Positions 1-12,433 of a stretch of 64,000 nucleotides of DNA are shown here, one piece after another. The position numbers and the translations under genes are program-made. Source of the stretch: Zygnema cylindricum (lineage: Eukaryota; Streptophyta; Zygnematophyceae; Zygnematales; Zygnemataceae); contig JBBHKE010003248.1 of assembly GCA_037447655.1 (NCBI GenBank), forward strand, positions 197,007-261,006, read 5' to 3'. Position 1 is the first letter of the stretch. Every line of letters starts with the position of its first letter. The notes below the pieces were generated by a model. That model did no database searches and was not told the origin of the DNA. It saw only the letters and a program-made list of their open reading frames with translations.

Positions 1-1995
1 GCTAGGATATGATGATCACTCTAAAGGATATAGAGTCTTTGTTTTTGAGAGGCAGAAAATTATTGTAGCAAGGAACATCGTTGTCAAAAAAGAACTAGAC
101 TCGATAGACTTATTTAAAATGACAGAGCAGCAGAAGTAGCAAAAAATACATGAATATGTCATCTTAGATAGCATCCATAATATTGTCCCACATATGCAAA
201 ATTCACCAGTGGTAACACATGAGTCGGAAAATAATCGGGTTCCTTGACAAATTCATTTAGAAGCGGACCAACAACAGTCACTGCCTACGTATCGTAACCA
301 GCGCAACAAGCGCAATGCACGGGATCCGACAATTTCAGCCTCATAATTTCCGGGGGGAAGAAGATCTAGTAGCCGCTTGCAAGCAAGTTCTCACTTCGCC
401 TACTCGGCAGCCTGAAGGGAGCCTCTGACTATCCGGGAAGCCTTCTTATCACCGGAGCGGAATCACTGGATCGAGGCGACAAACGATGAAATGAAGTCGA
501 TCATGGAAGCTGAAACATGGGAGCTTGTGGACCTTCCTCCGGACCGAAAAGCGATCAGCAGCAAATGGGTATTCAAGGTGAAGTTAAATCCCAATAACAC
601 TGTTGAACGCTATAAAGCTAGACTTGTGGCGAACGGGTACAATCAAAAGGAAGGAATCGATTTTGAAGAAACATTTTCTCCGGTGGTAAGATTTCCAACA
701 GTTAGGATTTTGCTGTCCCTAGCTGCTATAGAAGATATGGAAATTCATCAGATGGATGTAAAAACGGCCTTTTTGAATGGAGAATTAGAAGATACCATTT
801 ATATGCAGCAGCCTGAAAAGTATGTGGAACCACGAAAAGAGCACTAAGTATGCAAGTTGCTAAAATCTTTGTACACCCTAAAACAGGCCCCCAGACAGTG
901 GAATATAAAGCTTGATGAATTCTTGACTAGTCTAGGATTTCAAAGGATAAGTTCTGATCACTCTGTCTACGTTCTAAAGGGTGAAAATGGGATAGTGTAT
1001 ATAGCGGTGTATGTAGATAATTTGCTATTAGTTAGCAAATCAATGGTTGAAATTAACAAAATTAAAACTACTTTAAACTCACGGTTTGAGATGAAAGACC
1101 TCGGTGAGGCAAAATATATTTTGGGTATCCAGGTAGAGAGGAACAGAAAAAGAAGATTAATAAAATTGACTCAAAAAGAGGCTATTGGAAAGATGTTAGA
1201 TGAATATGGAATATTCGGGGCAAAAGGATGTGTAACACTAATGGAGTTTCCACATAAGATAGAGGGGGAACAAACAAACCGGGTGTTATTGTCAGTGAAA
1301 TTTTTGAGTTAGGAGAGGATGATCTTATGACAGTGATACCTTCCAGACAGATAGTGGGAAGCTTAATATATTTTATGAACTGTAGCCGTCTTGACATTGC
1401 TGCAACAGTAGGGGTACTGAGCAGAAGTCTAGAGAATCCGAGGAAATCTGACCGTGATGCAACAAGAAGAGTTTTAAAATACGTGTCAGGAACTAAAGAC
1501 CTCAAGCTCACACTAGGCGGAGGAGAAGTGAAGCTGCAAACATGGAGTGATGCAAGCTATGGCGATATTACAAGCCGAAAATCCACCACGGGATTCGTTC
1601 TGCAAATTAGGAACGGGACTTGTTGTTGGAGCAGCAAACTTCAAAAGGTCACGGCACAATCGACGATGGAGTCAAAATATATTGCAGCGAGCTCGGCCCT
1701 CAAAGAACTCTTATGGGTAAAATCGATGTTGCAAGAATTGGGATACATGCAGGTTGGTCGATAGGTGATCTAGTGTGATAACCATGCTGCTATTGCTATT
1801 GCTTCTAACCCGTATCACCACTTCAAAAGCAAGCATATGGATGTAAGATTACACTTTGTAAGAGAAAAAGTGTCCTCTAGAGTGATTAAATTATGCTATT
1901 TGCCAGATGCAAAAATGATTGCTGATATGCTCACTAAAGCTCTTCCTGCTACTAAGCTGAAGTATTGTAGGGACGCAGTGGGATTATGTGAATAG
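1..1995 (+). pseudogene. Copia element C1: integrase end, RT and RNase H, broken
   Basis: This is the 3' part of a Ty1/copia polyprotein; its 5' end lies outside the window. It opens in the integrase C-terminus (GYRVF-type motif near 25-50), then an acidic linker. RT begins at 491-847 (KWVFKVK, ARLVANGYNQKEGIDFEETF, HQMDVKTAFLNGELE), is stopped by TAA at 845-847 and continues at 857-1312 (APRQWN). The RT box reads YVDN where YVDD is expected, so the second catalytic Asp is Asn. RNase H follows from 1327 (IVGSLIYFMNC, WSDASYG) past a stop at 1762-1764 (DNHAAIAIAS, HHFKSKHMDVR) to a terminal TAG at 1993-1995. A frameshift lies near 1300. It cannot encode an active polyprotein. It differs from the A family and resembles C2 at 16587. 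Confidence 0.9.
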
Positions 1996-2140
1996 TTGAA
2001 TTTCTCAACTGCTTTAGTGCCATGCTACGATAGTCCAACATTGAAATGTAGTGGGACTGGGTGACTTGCTAAAATTGCTACGTTGCTATGCTGTGATGCT
2101 GCGCTAGTTCATCATCGCAGCTGCGTTGGGATACTGAGTC

Positions 2141-2156
2141 TAAAGCTTTAGGGGAG
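2141..2156 (+). other. Polypurine tract of C1
   Basis: The purine-rich end of this stretch (AGGGGAG) directly abuts the TGTTG start of the 3' LTR, as expected for the plus-strand primer of a copia element on the + strand. Confidence 0.75.
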
Positions 2157-3105
2157 TGTTGATTTTGGAAATCTTTCAGTCTCAGTAAATTAGTAGGACG
2201 GTGGAAATATAGATCTATAAGGACACGCGTCGTCGTCTAAAACACAGTGCGGGTTCTCGAATGGTACCGACACCAACATGTACGTGTCACACATAGAGTG
2301 GAACAACGCAGCTGCGACGCAGACGGGACAAGCGCAGCTGCGGTTAACTTTAATACGATCTGTACGGACAACACTGATGCGACGCAACGAGACAAAACGC
2401 AGCTGCGGCTAATTTGGTATAGGACAACGCAGCTGTGACGAAGATACAGATAATTTGAATATGATTAAGAATTGAACTGCGCAGCTGCAGTTGATATGAA
2501 TGAAGTCAACGGACGAGATTCATAAGAGGATAAACAAAGGACTGGCTGACAGGTGCTCTACAACATCCGGATGGACGTATCCAAACATGTATCACTAAGC
2601 CGACGACAAGTATTTGAACTAATCACCTGTGTAGGATTCTCAGTAATATTGAGTGTATAGTGATAGATTAGTTTTAACGTGATTAGGAGGACTTGACCTT
2701 AGTGGAAGTTTAGTTCTTAGGACGTATATCTTAGGGACACTTGTATTGGCGGTACAACACTATGAAGTAGGACAACTGAGTGTAGAGTATAAGACTTAGG
2801 ATGTAGAACATTTTATGTATCTAGACTTCCAGACGTTGTAATTTGCAAAATGTTTTTGGGAAACTTTTGAGTTGCATATCTTGGTGTATGTTGGATCAAT
2901 TAGGCTGAAACTTTGGGAGTAGTCAATTTTTGTGATATTCTATATTGTGATATAATTTGAAGTAGTTTGGATCTTTGTGTCAGATTTGGTGATCTGTTGA
3001 AAACAACAGTTTGGTAGGATTCTTGATAGTTTTCTGTAAGTGAATTATGTCTAGTTCTACTACTACTCCTCTTGCTCCACCTGCTCCAATGGTTGTAGAA
3101 CAACA
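2157..3105 (+). repeat. LTR of copia C1
   Basis: This 949-bp LTR has TGTTG...CAACA termini. The left end follows the polypurine tract and the right end (GTAGAACAACA) stops exactly where unrelated minus-strand copia B begins. Within it, 2110-2500 has several palindromic GCAGCTGC motifs. The last 59 bp carry an open frame from ATG at 3047 (MSSSTTTPLAPP...), apparently the first ~20 codons of gag, encoded in the LTR as in families A, D and E. The 3'-LTR role is clear; the promoter position is not visible. Confidence 0.8.
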
Positions 3106-5842
3106 GTCAGTAGGGTACTTGGGACATAAAATTTTGCTCTTCTACACTGAGTTCGTTATCTATTATGACTCCAAACTCATGCTCCATTCCTTCAAGGTTT
3201 TGCTTATACTCCGCAAGAGTTGCACAACCTTTGGCATCAGCCAAGCCAAATTTTTCCAGCATGTTTCCTATCGTTTCTTTTTCAGTTAGCCTAATGATTT
3301 TATTTTCTCTATTTCTTTCAACTTGTATTCCAAGGATATATTTTGCCTCACCCAAATCCTTCATTTGAAATTGTGAATTAAGAGTGTGTTTTATTATAGC
3401 AATTCCTTCTTTGTTCCTACTAATTAGTAGCAAATCATCAACATTACAGCAATGAATATCCCCTTATCAAGATTATCACCACACATTACATATACCAAAT
3501 GATCTGAACTAATTCTAGTTAATCCTAATCCTGTCAAGAACTCACCTAACTTTCGGTTCCATAACCTAGGGGCGTGTTTTAGGCCATACAAAGATTTTGA
3601 AAGTCTGCACACAAGATTTTCTTTTCCTGCTTCCTCATGACCCTCAAGGTGCTTCATATAAATGACCTCATCTAAATCACCATGCAAAAAGGCAATTTTG
3701 ACATCTATTTGGTGGATGTCAAAATCCTTTATGGCAGCTAAAGTAAATAAGATGCGGACAGATAGAAACCTTACAACTGGTGATAATGTTTTTTCATAAT
3801 CTATCCCCTTCTTTTGATTATATCCTTTAGTAACGAAGCAAGCCTTATACCTGTCTATGGTATTATTTGGGTTCATTTTTAATTTAAATACCCATTTACC
3901 TCGATTAACCTTTCTTTTTGGAGGAAGTTCCACTAGATCCCATGTTTGGGCCTCCATGATGGACTTCTTTTCTTCATTGACTGCTTCCACCCAGTGTACC
4001 CTTTCATTACTCGAAAATTCTTCCGTTAACGTTAGAGGCTCTTCCGTGTGTGCTGAGTGAGCAAAGGCTGCAATTTCTCCCTTGAGTCGCGCAATTCGCC
4101 TAACTCCACCTGGAAATTTTGTTGCTGGTATAGATGGTTGGGTCCTCCTCCTCGTTACATGTGATTTTTCTTGTGATTCACTTTCGGCTTGAGGTTGAGG
4201 AAAGTCTGCAACTCTTTCGGGCATAACACTTCTTATTTCTGGTGAAGAAGATGATTGCAAGTCACTTTGAAATGATGACAATGCATTTTCTATATTTTTT
4301 TTGAAAAACATGGGATTTTCCTCTAAAAAGATATAATCAACACTTCCATCTTTCTTTTTATCGGTACGCTGACTAAATACATCTACTCATTTTCCCTCAT
4401 CTTTCACAATGATGTTTTTGGCTACCACAACTCTATTTCTCTTAGTGTCATATAATTTATAACCCTACGCATGATCATAATACCCTAGAAATATCCCTAG
4501 TATACCTTTTGGCTCTAATTTCTATTTTTGTGGATCATTATGTAGCAAAAATATCTTACTTCCAAAAACTTTAAAATGACTTACATCTGGTTTGTGTCCT
4601 GTCTAGATTTCGTAGGGAGTTTTATATTTTAGTGCCCTTGTTTCTAGTATGTTTCTCATCTAAGCTACACAATGCATAGCCTCTGCCCAAAATTTGAAAT
4701 CTATGTCCATATCAGCCATCATTGTCCTAGCACACTCTGATATGGTCTTATTCATCCTCTCTAAAACACCATTTTGTTCCGGAGAATAAGGAACGGTTAG
4801 CTGACGTGAGATTCCATGTAATTGTAGGAATTTTGCAAACTCATTAGAAATGTACTCCCCTCCATTATCAGATCTGAACCTCGCTATCTTTCTCTCATGC
4901 AGATTTTCAACCCAAGCTTTATGCTCCTTAAATTTTGAAAAGACTTCATCCTTACTTTTCAAAAAATAAACTGCAGTAAATCTACTATAGTCATCAATAA
5001 AGGTAAGCAAAACTTAACACCTCCCACAGATGGATACGTAGCACCCTACTACTTGTAAGATCAGTTTGAGAAGGGAAAGGCATCTTATGATTTTTTCTCA
5101 TTGCACAGCCATCATATACATTTGATTTGGTTTTTGACTAATTTTTACACCTTCCACCATTTTTTGATTTACCATCTTTTCTAATCTATCATAATTCACA
5201 TGTCCTAAACGTTTATGCCATAAATCAGAATCACTGATTACACTTGAGTACATAACATTATTGTCATTATCATTTGCAAAACTCAACCGATACAAATTGT
5301 TTCCTCTAGCAAATCCGTCTGCAGCTATTTTCCCATTCTTACTCATTGTTTTATTTCCATTCTCATATATATTTTTAAAACCTTACTTTTCTACCACTGA
5401 CGTAGAGAAAAATTTTCTTTTAAAAGCTGGGACATGCAACACATCTTCCAAGACCATTTTCACAGGTTTTCCCTCTACGTTCAACATAAGTGACACCTTC
5501 CCCTTTGCTTTTGACTCAACAAAGAATCATCACTAAAATAAAATTTGATGGGTGAAATAGATTGAATACTCTCAAACATATGGCAATTGCGGCACATGTG
5601 TGCAGATGCACCGGAGTCCATTATCCATTCGTCTTCCTCCACGCCTTCCGTTGCTTATGCCATCGCAAAGTATTTATTTATCTGTTGATGGGAAAGCTGC
5701 TCACGTCCTCCTCTTTAAGTTCGTTGAAGAGAGCAGTTGGTCGACCAGCTGATTGAAGGAACCAGACTTTCTTCCCATCCAGAGCGAAAACTTTTTGTGG
5801 CTTTTGCTCTCTTGTATGCATTACACATTTTGAACACATGCC
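3106..5842 (-). pseudogene. Copia element B: truncated gag-pol fragment
   Basis: Read on the minus strand from 5842 down, this is a decayed copia polyprotein. It has a Cys-containing gag end near 5830, an aspartic protease motif (WIMDSGASAHMC) near 5580-5620, an integrase zinc region at 5098-5346 (LWHKRLGHVNYDRLEKM), an integrase core at 4660-5010 (RSDNGGEY, PYSPEQNGVLERMN) and RT at 3107-4311 (KWVFKLKMNPNNT, HQIDVKIAFLHGDLDE, MKDLGEAKYILGIQVER). Frames change near 3430, 4320, 5010 and 5350. It stops at the VPY that should run into RQVVGSLIYF, exactly at the C1 LTR end, so C1 appears to have integrated into its pol. The RNase H part and the B LTRs are not in the window. Confidence 0.85.
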
Positions 5843-5999
5843 TAAAACTCTGTCTGCTCCATTGCCCACATAAATTCTAGATCCAAAAAAATCTTATCTA
5901 GATAGTGCCGACTCCAATTTGATATAAACCCAAATGACTGACCCCTTTACAATGAAAGACCTATTATAGTTTTACCCCTCTGAAATAAGACTTTCTGTG
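5843..5999 (-). repeat. Left LTR of D1, first part
   Basis: It aligns with the start of the D1 right LTR at 15416 (AAACTCTGTSTGCTCCATT...; GATAGTGCCGACTCCAA). The terminal TG is TA here. It is interrupted at 5999 by A1; the rest resumes after 12433. The two parts together give about 1,173 bp against 1,171 bp for the right LTR. Confidence 0.85.
5995..5999. other. Target-site duplication of A1 (left copy)
   Basis: CTGTG immediately left of A1 is repeated at 12434-12438 immediately right of it. The uninterrupted site (GACTTTCTGTGTGCTCA) is seen in the other D1 LTR near 15561. Confidence 0.92.
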
Positions 6000-7039
6000 T
6001 GAAACTCTGAGACCTCCATTGGTCCTCAGAATGGACAGCTTGGAAGATGCCTGTAGGATATCCCAGACCCCTTTGTGTTTCAGCAAGAATAACAGCCACC
6101 CTGGCAGACAAAATCTCTGACCTTCTCACCCCGATGAAGACAAGAATCCATTGAGTTGATAGCAAAATGAATCTCTCAATTTGCTCCCCTGAGCAGTAAG
6201 TTATGGAGGGTCAAAGTTGACCTTTTGTACAGAAGCTCTCTTGGAGAGAGGGTCCTATCTACCAATTTTTCTAAGTCATATCTCTCAAACTCTATCTACT
6301 GATCTACGAAACCAATCATATTACTCTTCTGTACACAAAAGTACAGTTGCCGATGTACTTTATGTACGAATATTGTACGACATGGCCTAAATGTCGACAC
6401 GTGGTATATCCGGATCTGCTCCCTTAATCCCCGGGGATGCCGCGATCCAATCTCATTCAGCCACGTGTCATCCGATTTGGCGATGACAAAAAACCGCCAA
6501 AATCCTCTTCGCGATCTCGACATTCATTGCGGCTGTCCGATTAAATGCAGATTTAATCGTAGCCGAAACAAATACATGCGCGGTATTCGTTTCGCTATTG
6601 AAACAAATGCGCGGTACTAGTTTTGTTGTCCGTACCCTAATTCGTACATTTACATAACCGAACCTATGTATCTTGTAAATAGTTCCGTTAAATGAATTTG
6701 TCAGTGTAGTAATATTTAAGTATTTATCAAACACAGTAGTTTCTAACATTAGTCATAGACCAAATGGATGAAGCAACCGACTACCAGCGGCTTTAACGGC
6801 CGGTAGGTTGAAGGATCAAATCTTGTATCCGACAGCCTCAATTTTAGTAAATCAATTAATCTACTACCCGTATATCTCCCGATAGCATAGGCAGCCATGG
6901 CTCTAGCTTTATCTCCGACTTTCAGTGATTGCAACAAGTGAGGGAGTTGAAGAGAGAAGTTAGAGGCAGACTGCATTGGCTTCTTTTTTGCATTTTATTT
7001 TAGACCTAGAAAATACTAAACGAACCATCAATTTCTTCA
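6000..7039 (-). repeat. A1 LTR (3' LTR on minus strand)
   Basis: It runs from TGAAACTCTGAGACC to ATTTCTTCA (the usual end is TTTCTACA). A tRNA-like module lies at 6756-6823: an A-box-like TAGACCAAATGGATGAAGC and a B-box-like GGATCAAATCT. The adjoining polypurine tract (minus strand, 7040-7056) is degenerate. Confidence 0.88.
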
Positions 7040-7052
7040 ACCTCTTTATTTT

Positions 7053-10000
7053 CTAGTCAATCTTCAATTTCAGACCACACTTCTCCCTGCAAAAAAATAG
7101 CTTAGGGGAAGGCTCAAGTTTGGTCATCATATCTGTTACCATCTCGCTATCTGGTCGGTACTCTAAACTGATTATTTTGTTTTCTACTTTCTCTCTTACA
7201 AAGCTGAGTCTAATGTCCATGTGTTTGGCTTTAAAATGATGTTTAGGATTGGCAGAAATAGCGATTGGTGCCTGATTATCACAAAAAATTTTCTGCACAC
7301 CACTCTTAAGGTGACCAAGCTCACCAAGCAAAGACTTGACCCACATCAATTCTTTTACAGCAGAGCAAGAGGCCATATATTCAGCCTCTATGGTGGACTA
7401 AACAATAACCTTTTGTTGTTTGCTACTCTTACAGCAAGCCCCATCACCCAGATATAATACATATCCAGAAGTACATCTTGTCATCGGAGCATCACCATAA
7501 CTGGCATCACTCCAAGTAGTGATGTCAGTATTCTCCCCACCCAAATGCAACCATAGATCCCTAATTCCTATCAAATATCTAAGTACTCTCTTAGCTGCCT
7601 CCGTATCCCTCTTAGTGGGAGCATTTAGACTTCTACTCAGCACTCCTACAGCTGCAGCTAAATCCGACCGGGTACAATTCATAAAATAGATTAGACTTCC
7701 CATTACTTGCAAGTAAGGAATAGTCTGCATGAACTTCTATTCTTCATGAGATAATTCCTCGTCTAAGACTAGGACTCCTTCTTCCTCACTCCCCTCACTT
7801 CCCTTTTTTAACTCCATTGGAGTTGTATAGTTATTAGCTTTATCCATCTGAAATTTTTCAAGCATGTTCCTTATTGCTTCTTTTTGAGTTAAATTTATAA
7901 TCTTTCTTTTTCGATCTCTTTTTACTTGAATTCCCAAAATATATTTTGATTCCCCCATATCCTTCATTTCAAATCTCCCCTTAAGATCGGTTTTCAGTTT
8001 AATTTTTTTTCCATTGATTTACTTAAAACAAGTAAATCATCAACATAAATTGCAATAAATATAACACCTTCCTCATCTTCAAAAACATAGATTGAGTGAT
8101 CTGAGTTGATCCGGATGTATCCCTGACTGGTAAGAAACTTATTAAGCTTCTTATTCCACTGTCGAGGCGCCTGTTTCAAACCATAAAGAGATTAAATCAG
8201 CCGGCATACCTTACTCTCCTCTCCTTCCTCCACAAATCGTTCGGGTTGTCGCATGAAGATCCCCTCTTCCAATTCTCCATGTAAAAAGGCTAGCTTGATG
8301 TCCATTTGGTGCACCTCCATGTCTTCCGTTGCTGCCAGACTGAGAAGTATGCGGACGGAGGGAAATCTGACGAACGGGGCAAAGGTTTCCTCGTAGTCAA
8401 TTCCCTCCTTTTGTGTAAATCCCTTTGCCACTAATCGGGCCTTGTAGCGCTCAATCGTGTTATCTGGGTTCAGTTTTAATTTGAAAACCCACTTACAACC
8501 GATTGGTTTTCGGTTAGGTGGACAATCCACCAGCTTCCAAATATCAGGTGCCATAATTGAGGCCATCTCCTCATTGATGGTTGTCTTCTACCGGTTCCTT
8601 TTTGGACAGGTCATCGCCTCTCTATAAGTCTGAGGTTCATCTTGATGAGATAGTTTTGTTACCTTGTTATTAACCTTTTTTTCTTGCAATCTTTTGCTAC
8701 TTCTCCTTCCCCCCTCAAAATTTGTGGTCGGAATAGATGGTTTTCGTGGGTTTTTTCGAACAATCTTGGCTTCTCCCCTGTCCCTTGATTCCGAATCAAT
8801 TTCCACCATGTCTTCCGCTGCGGGTAGAGTTATCACTAGAGTTTCCACAGCCGAGTCCTTTTCGGTCTGATTTGTACCTGCAAGAATGTCATCTTCTTTA
8901 AAACTTGGATAGTTAGAAAGCTCAAAGTCATCGGAATTTTCTGACCCAAATCTGATTTTTACTCACTTTGTATACTTGAAGGGATCCACAGACTTTCCCT
9001 CATCCATAACTACTACATACTTTACTAAGAATATATCTTCCCTTTTTAGATCATAAACTCTATATCCTTTAACATCCTCATCATATCCTAAAATGTATCC
9101 CGGTTTTCCTTTAGGATCTAACTTCCAATTAGATCGATCTGTATCTAGACTGAATACTTGACTACCGAAAACCTTTAAGTGAGATTTGTCTGGTTTTTGA
9201 CCTATCCATCTCTCATAAGGTGTTTGATCTTTTATAGCTGAAGTAAGAACTCTATTTTTGAGGTAATTAGCACAGTTCATTTCTTCTGCCCAAAACCTTT
9301 TTCTTATCTTCTTGTCCAACAACATACTTCTAGCACTATCACTTAGTGTCCTATTTAATCTTTCAGCTACCCCATTGTGTTCTGGGTTTTCTGGAACTGT
9401 CTTTTGGTGTTGGACTCCATCTTCCCTTAGAAAATCCTCAAACCGGTTAGAAGTATAGTCTCCACCATTGTCACTCCTTACTCTATTGATTGGAGTTTCA
9501 TGGAGTTGTTCGCTCCATGCTTTATATTGTCTAAAATAATCCTGAGCCTCTGATTTGTTTTTCAAAAAATACACCCTGGAATACCAAGACCAATCATCAG
9601 TGATAGTCATCATAAATCTCTTCCCCCCGGTGAAGGCACTTTGGCCGGTCCCCAAATATATCTGTGTACTAAATCTAGAATTTTTTCTCCTATAAGTGGT
9701 TATTTTGGGAAAGGATAATCTGTGTACTTTACCTTGAGCACATCCACTACAATCACTTATATTATCACTCTCACTGAAGTGAATCCCTTCCACCACTCCC
9801 ATCTTTTTCATCTCTCTTAACTTATCTAGATTCACATGCCCAAGCCTCTTATGCCACATCATAATAGCATGAACACCAGCATAATAAAGTTTCTTCGTTT
9901 CATTACTTAAGATCAACCTAAATATCCCTTGGCTACATTTCTCAGCAATGAAATAGACCTCTTCCTCAAAACTAGCAGTAAAGACTCCTTCCCTAGTGCT

Positions 10001-10790
10001 AGTAAAAAAACCCTTATCATCTAATACAGATGTAGAGATGAGGTTTTTGTTCAGCTCCGGAATAAACAATACATCAGAGAATGTTACTATAGATGTCTTT
10101 TGTTCTACTAGCAATTTTAGATCTACCGATCCTACAAGAGTAGTAGTGACTATCCTCCCATCCTCGTACTCTATCTCTACGGTGGGAATCTTTCTTATCT
10201 TGGTGAACAGGTGCTTATCCTTACACATGTGCATGGAGGCACCTGAATCTACAATCCAGCCTGCTTCACCTTTCAATCCATCGTAAGCAAATTTTTGCCT
10301 TCGTGGAATTTTGACATCGTTTTTCGCCTCCAACTCCTCATCCAATAGAAGCTCATCGTCCTCGTCCTCAGATTTTGCCTCATGCACCTGTGTCACAAGG
10401 GCCTTTTTCTTTCCTCTCAGAGTTCTACCGGTCTGCCCCTCCTTTAACCGAAGCTCGGTTAGCTTAGTGCACTCCGCCATATAGTGCCCCGGTTTCTTAC
10501 AAAAATGACATAAACCTTTGGGAGCCCTTGGTCCGAACTCGTCAGTTTGATTTTTCTGCTCCCTCCCCCCATAGTTTCTGATCGGTGTTCGGGAATCCTT
10601 GTTCCTCCAATCGGTCGCAGTTGCCAAGGCTTGCCCACTCTTTCCTCCCCTTTTGGATCTCAATCGTATTCCCCCGAACAAGAATCATCCCTACCACTAA
10701 GTTCCATATCCACCTTGAGTCCGGCAAGTTCGGCACACGGTTGACTATGTTATCGAACTCATCGGGTAACTTCATCAGTAAAGAGTTAAC
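7053..10790 (-). pseudogene. A1 gag C-terminus and pol, broken
   Basis: Read downward from 10790: gag zinc knuckle (CHFCKKPGHYMAEC) near 10470-10515; aspartic protease (WIVDSGASMHMC) near 10210-10260; integrase zinc region (MMWHKRLGHVNLDKL ... CSGCAQGK) near 9740-9860; integrase core (RSDNGGDYTSNRF, PENPEHNGVAERLNRTL) at 9350-9640. The 8963-10681 block is one open frame. The linker and RT (KWVFKLKLNPDNT, HQMDIKLAFLHGELEE, YVDD) fall in short pieces at 8588-8848, 8192-8566, 7994-8179 and 7737-7967. RNase H is at 7398-7730 and 7053-7376. At least five frame interruptions break it. It is the same family as A2, A3 and A4. Confidence 0.9.
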
Positions 10791-11407
10791 CTTTTATTTT
10801 TCACTAAATTCTTTTCTAGCACTCTCTAGCTCTATGAAAAGTGTAGCAAGCTCATTGCAAAAATCGAACATCTTCCCCCCTTTGTATACATACTCCTTAA
10901 CTTTGTGATCAGCCAACTGTTGTTGTGAATCGTACCACTTTGGTACATCTCTATGAGAGCCATCCAAAGATCGGATGCTCTTTCTACCTGAAAATGAGGA
11001 CATGCAAGCCCTTGAGTAAGATGGCGGAGGATGAAGTGCTTTGCGGCTATATTGTTGAAGTCCCTGGTATCAGTATCATTCTCCTCGTTCCTCGGAATCA
11101 GTGACATGAATGCTGAACCAGTTGCTATTGGTGTGGTCGTCTGCTTCTCCGTTCCTTTGTCAACCACCTCTCCTTTCTCTGTCTCTTCCGTTGAAGATGG
11201 ATCTGCTTTCCTTGTGAATATGCTTCCTCCAAACCTTGGAGGGATTCCAAGACTTGATGGACGCCCGACTTGTCCACTCACTATCCCCCAAAACCTTTTC
11301 TCGCATAGAGCTCTTGTCATCATACTTTCCCAGTGGATGAAACCAGTTCCATTAAAGATGGGTACCCTAGAGGGTGGGCACATAACCTGAAACTTTGAGA
11401 CCTCCAT
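10791..11407 (-). pseudogene. A1 gag N-terminal part
   Basis: The frame starts with ATG at 11407, inside the 5' LTR, and runs through the PBS (MEVSKFQVMCPPSRVPIFNG) into a gag capsid-like region (HFILRHLTQGLACPHFQVERASDLWMALIEMYQSGT) down to 10832. The next piece (KVKEYVYKGGKMFDFCNELATLF) is in another frame at 10794-11003, so one frameshift near 10920-11000 breaks gag. Confidence 0.85.
11376..11387 (-). other. A1 primer-binding site
   Basis: On the + strand GGGCACATAACC adjoins the LTR. It differs by one base from GGGCCCATAACC, the anticodon-arm segment of initiator tRNA-Met, so the PBS pairs with an internal tRNA fragment rather than the tRNA 3' end. Confidence 0.8.
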
Positions 11408-12433
11408 AGGTCCTCAGAATGGACAGCTTGCAAGAAGCCTCTAGGATATCCCGGACCCCTTTGTGTTTCAGCAAGAATAACTGCCACGGTGGCAGAGAAA
11501 AATTCTGACTACCTTCACCTTTGTGAAGAGAAGACTCCCCTGAGTCGATAGCAAAATGAACTTGTGAATTTGCTCCCGTGAGCAGTAAGTTATGGAGGGT
11601 CAAAGTTGACCTTTTGTATAGAAGCTCTCTGGGAGAGAGGGTCCTATCTACAAGTTTTTCTAAGCCCTATCTCTCTCACAAACTCTATCTACTAATGTAC
11701 GAAACCAATCATATTACTCTTCTGTATAGAAAAGTATAGCTGTTAGTGTACTTTATGTACGAATACTGTACGACATGGCCTAAATGTCGACACGTGGTAT
11801 ATCCGGATTTCTTCCCTTAATCCCCGGAGATGCCGCGATCCTATGTCATTCAACCACGTTTCATCCGATGTGGCGATGACAAAAAACCGCCGAAATCCTC
11901 TTCTGCGATCTCGGCATTCATTCCGGGCGTCTGATTAAATGCAGATTTAATCGTAGCCGTAATAAATACATGCGCGGTATTTGTTTGGCTATCGAAACAA
12001 ATGCGCGGTGCTATGTTTGTTTTCCGTACCCTAATCCGTACATTTACATAACCGAACCTATGTATCCTATAAATAGTTCCGTTAAATGAATTTGTCAGCG
12101 TAGTAATATTTAAGTATTTATCAAACACAGTAGTTTCTAACATTAGTCATAGACCAAATGGATGGAGCAACTGGCTACCAGCGGCTTTGACGACCGGTAG
12201 GTACAAGGATCAAATCTTGTATCCGACAGTTTTAATTTTAGTAAATCAACTAATCTACTACCCGTATATCTGAGGATAGCATAGGCAGCCATTCCTCTAG
12301 CTTCATCTGCGACTTTCAGTGACTGCAACAAGTGTGGGAGTTGAAGAGAGAAGTTAGAGGTAGACCGCCTTGGCTTCTTTTCTGCATTTTATTTTAGACC
12401 TAGAAAATACCAAACGAACCATCAATTTCTACA
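11388..12433 (-). repeat. A1 LTR (5' LTR on minus strand)
   Basis: It runs from TGAAACTTTGAGACC to ATTTCTACA, 1,046 bp, adjoining the PBS on one side and the CTGTG duplication on the other. The tRNA-like module recurs near 12150-12230 (TAGACCAAATGGATGGAGC; GGATCAAATCT). Confidence 0.9.

Larger units (their letters stand above)
6000..12433 (-). mobile_element. Complete nested copia element A1 (6,434 bp)
   Basis: Both LTRs (6000-7039, 11388-12433), a PBS, gag-pol remains and a 5-bp duplication (CTGTG) delimit this minus-strand insertion into the left LTR of D1. The first 110 bp of the two LTRs differ at about one base in ten, so the insertion is old. Its coding region carries several stops and frameshifts, so it is not autonomous. 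Confidence 0.93.

Noticed and set aside
9996-10286. Plus-strand open frame repeated in each A-family copy (also near 29435 and 62871)
   Set aside because: It is the antisense shadow of the protease/integrase region and is conserved only because the sense strand is.
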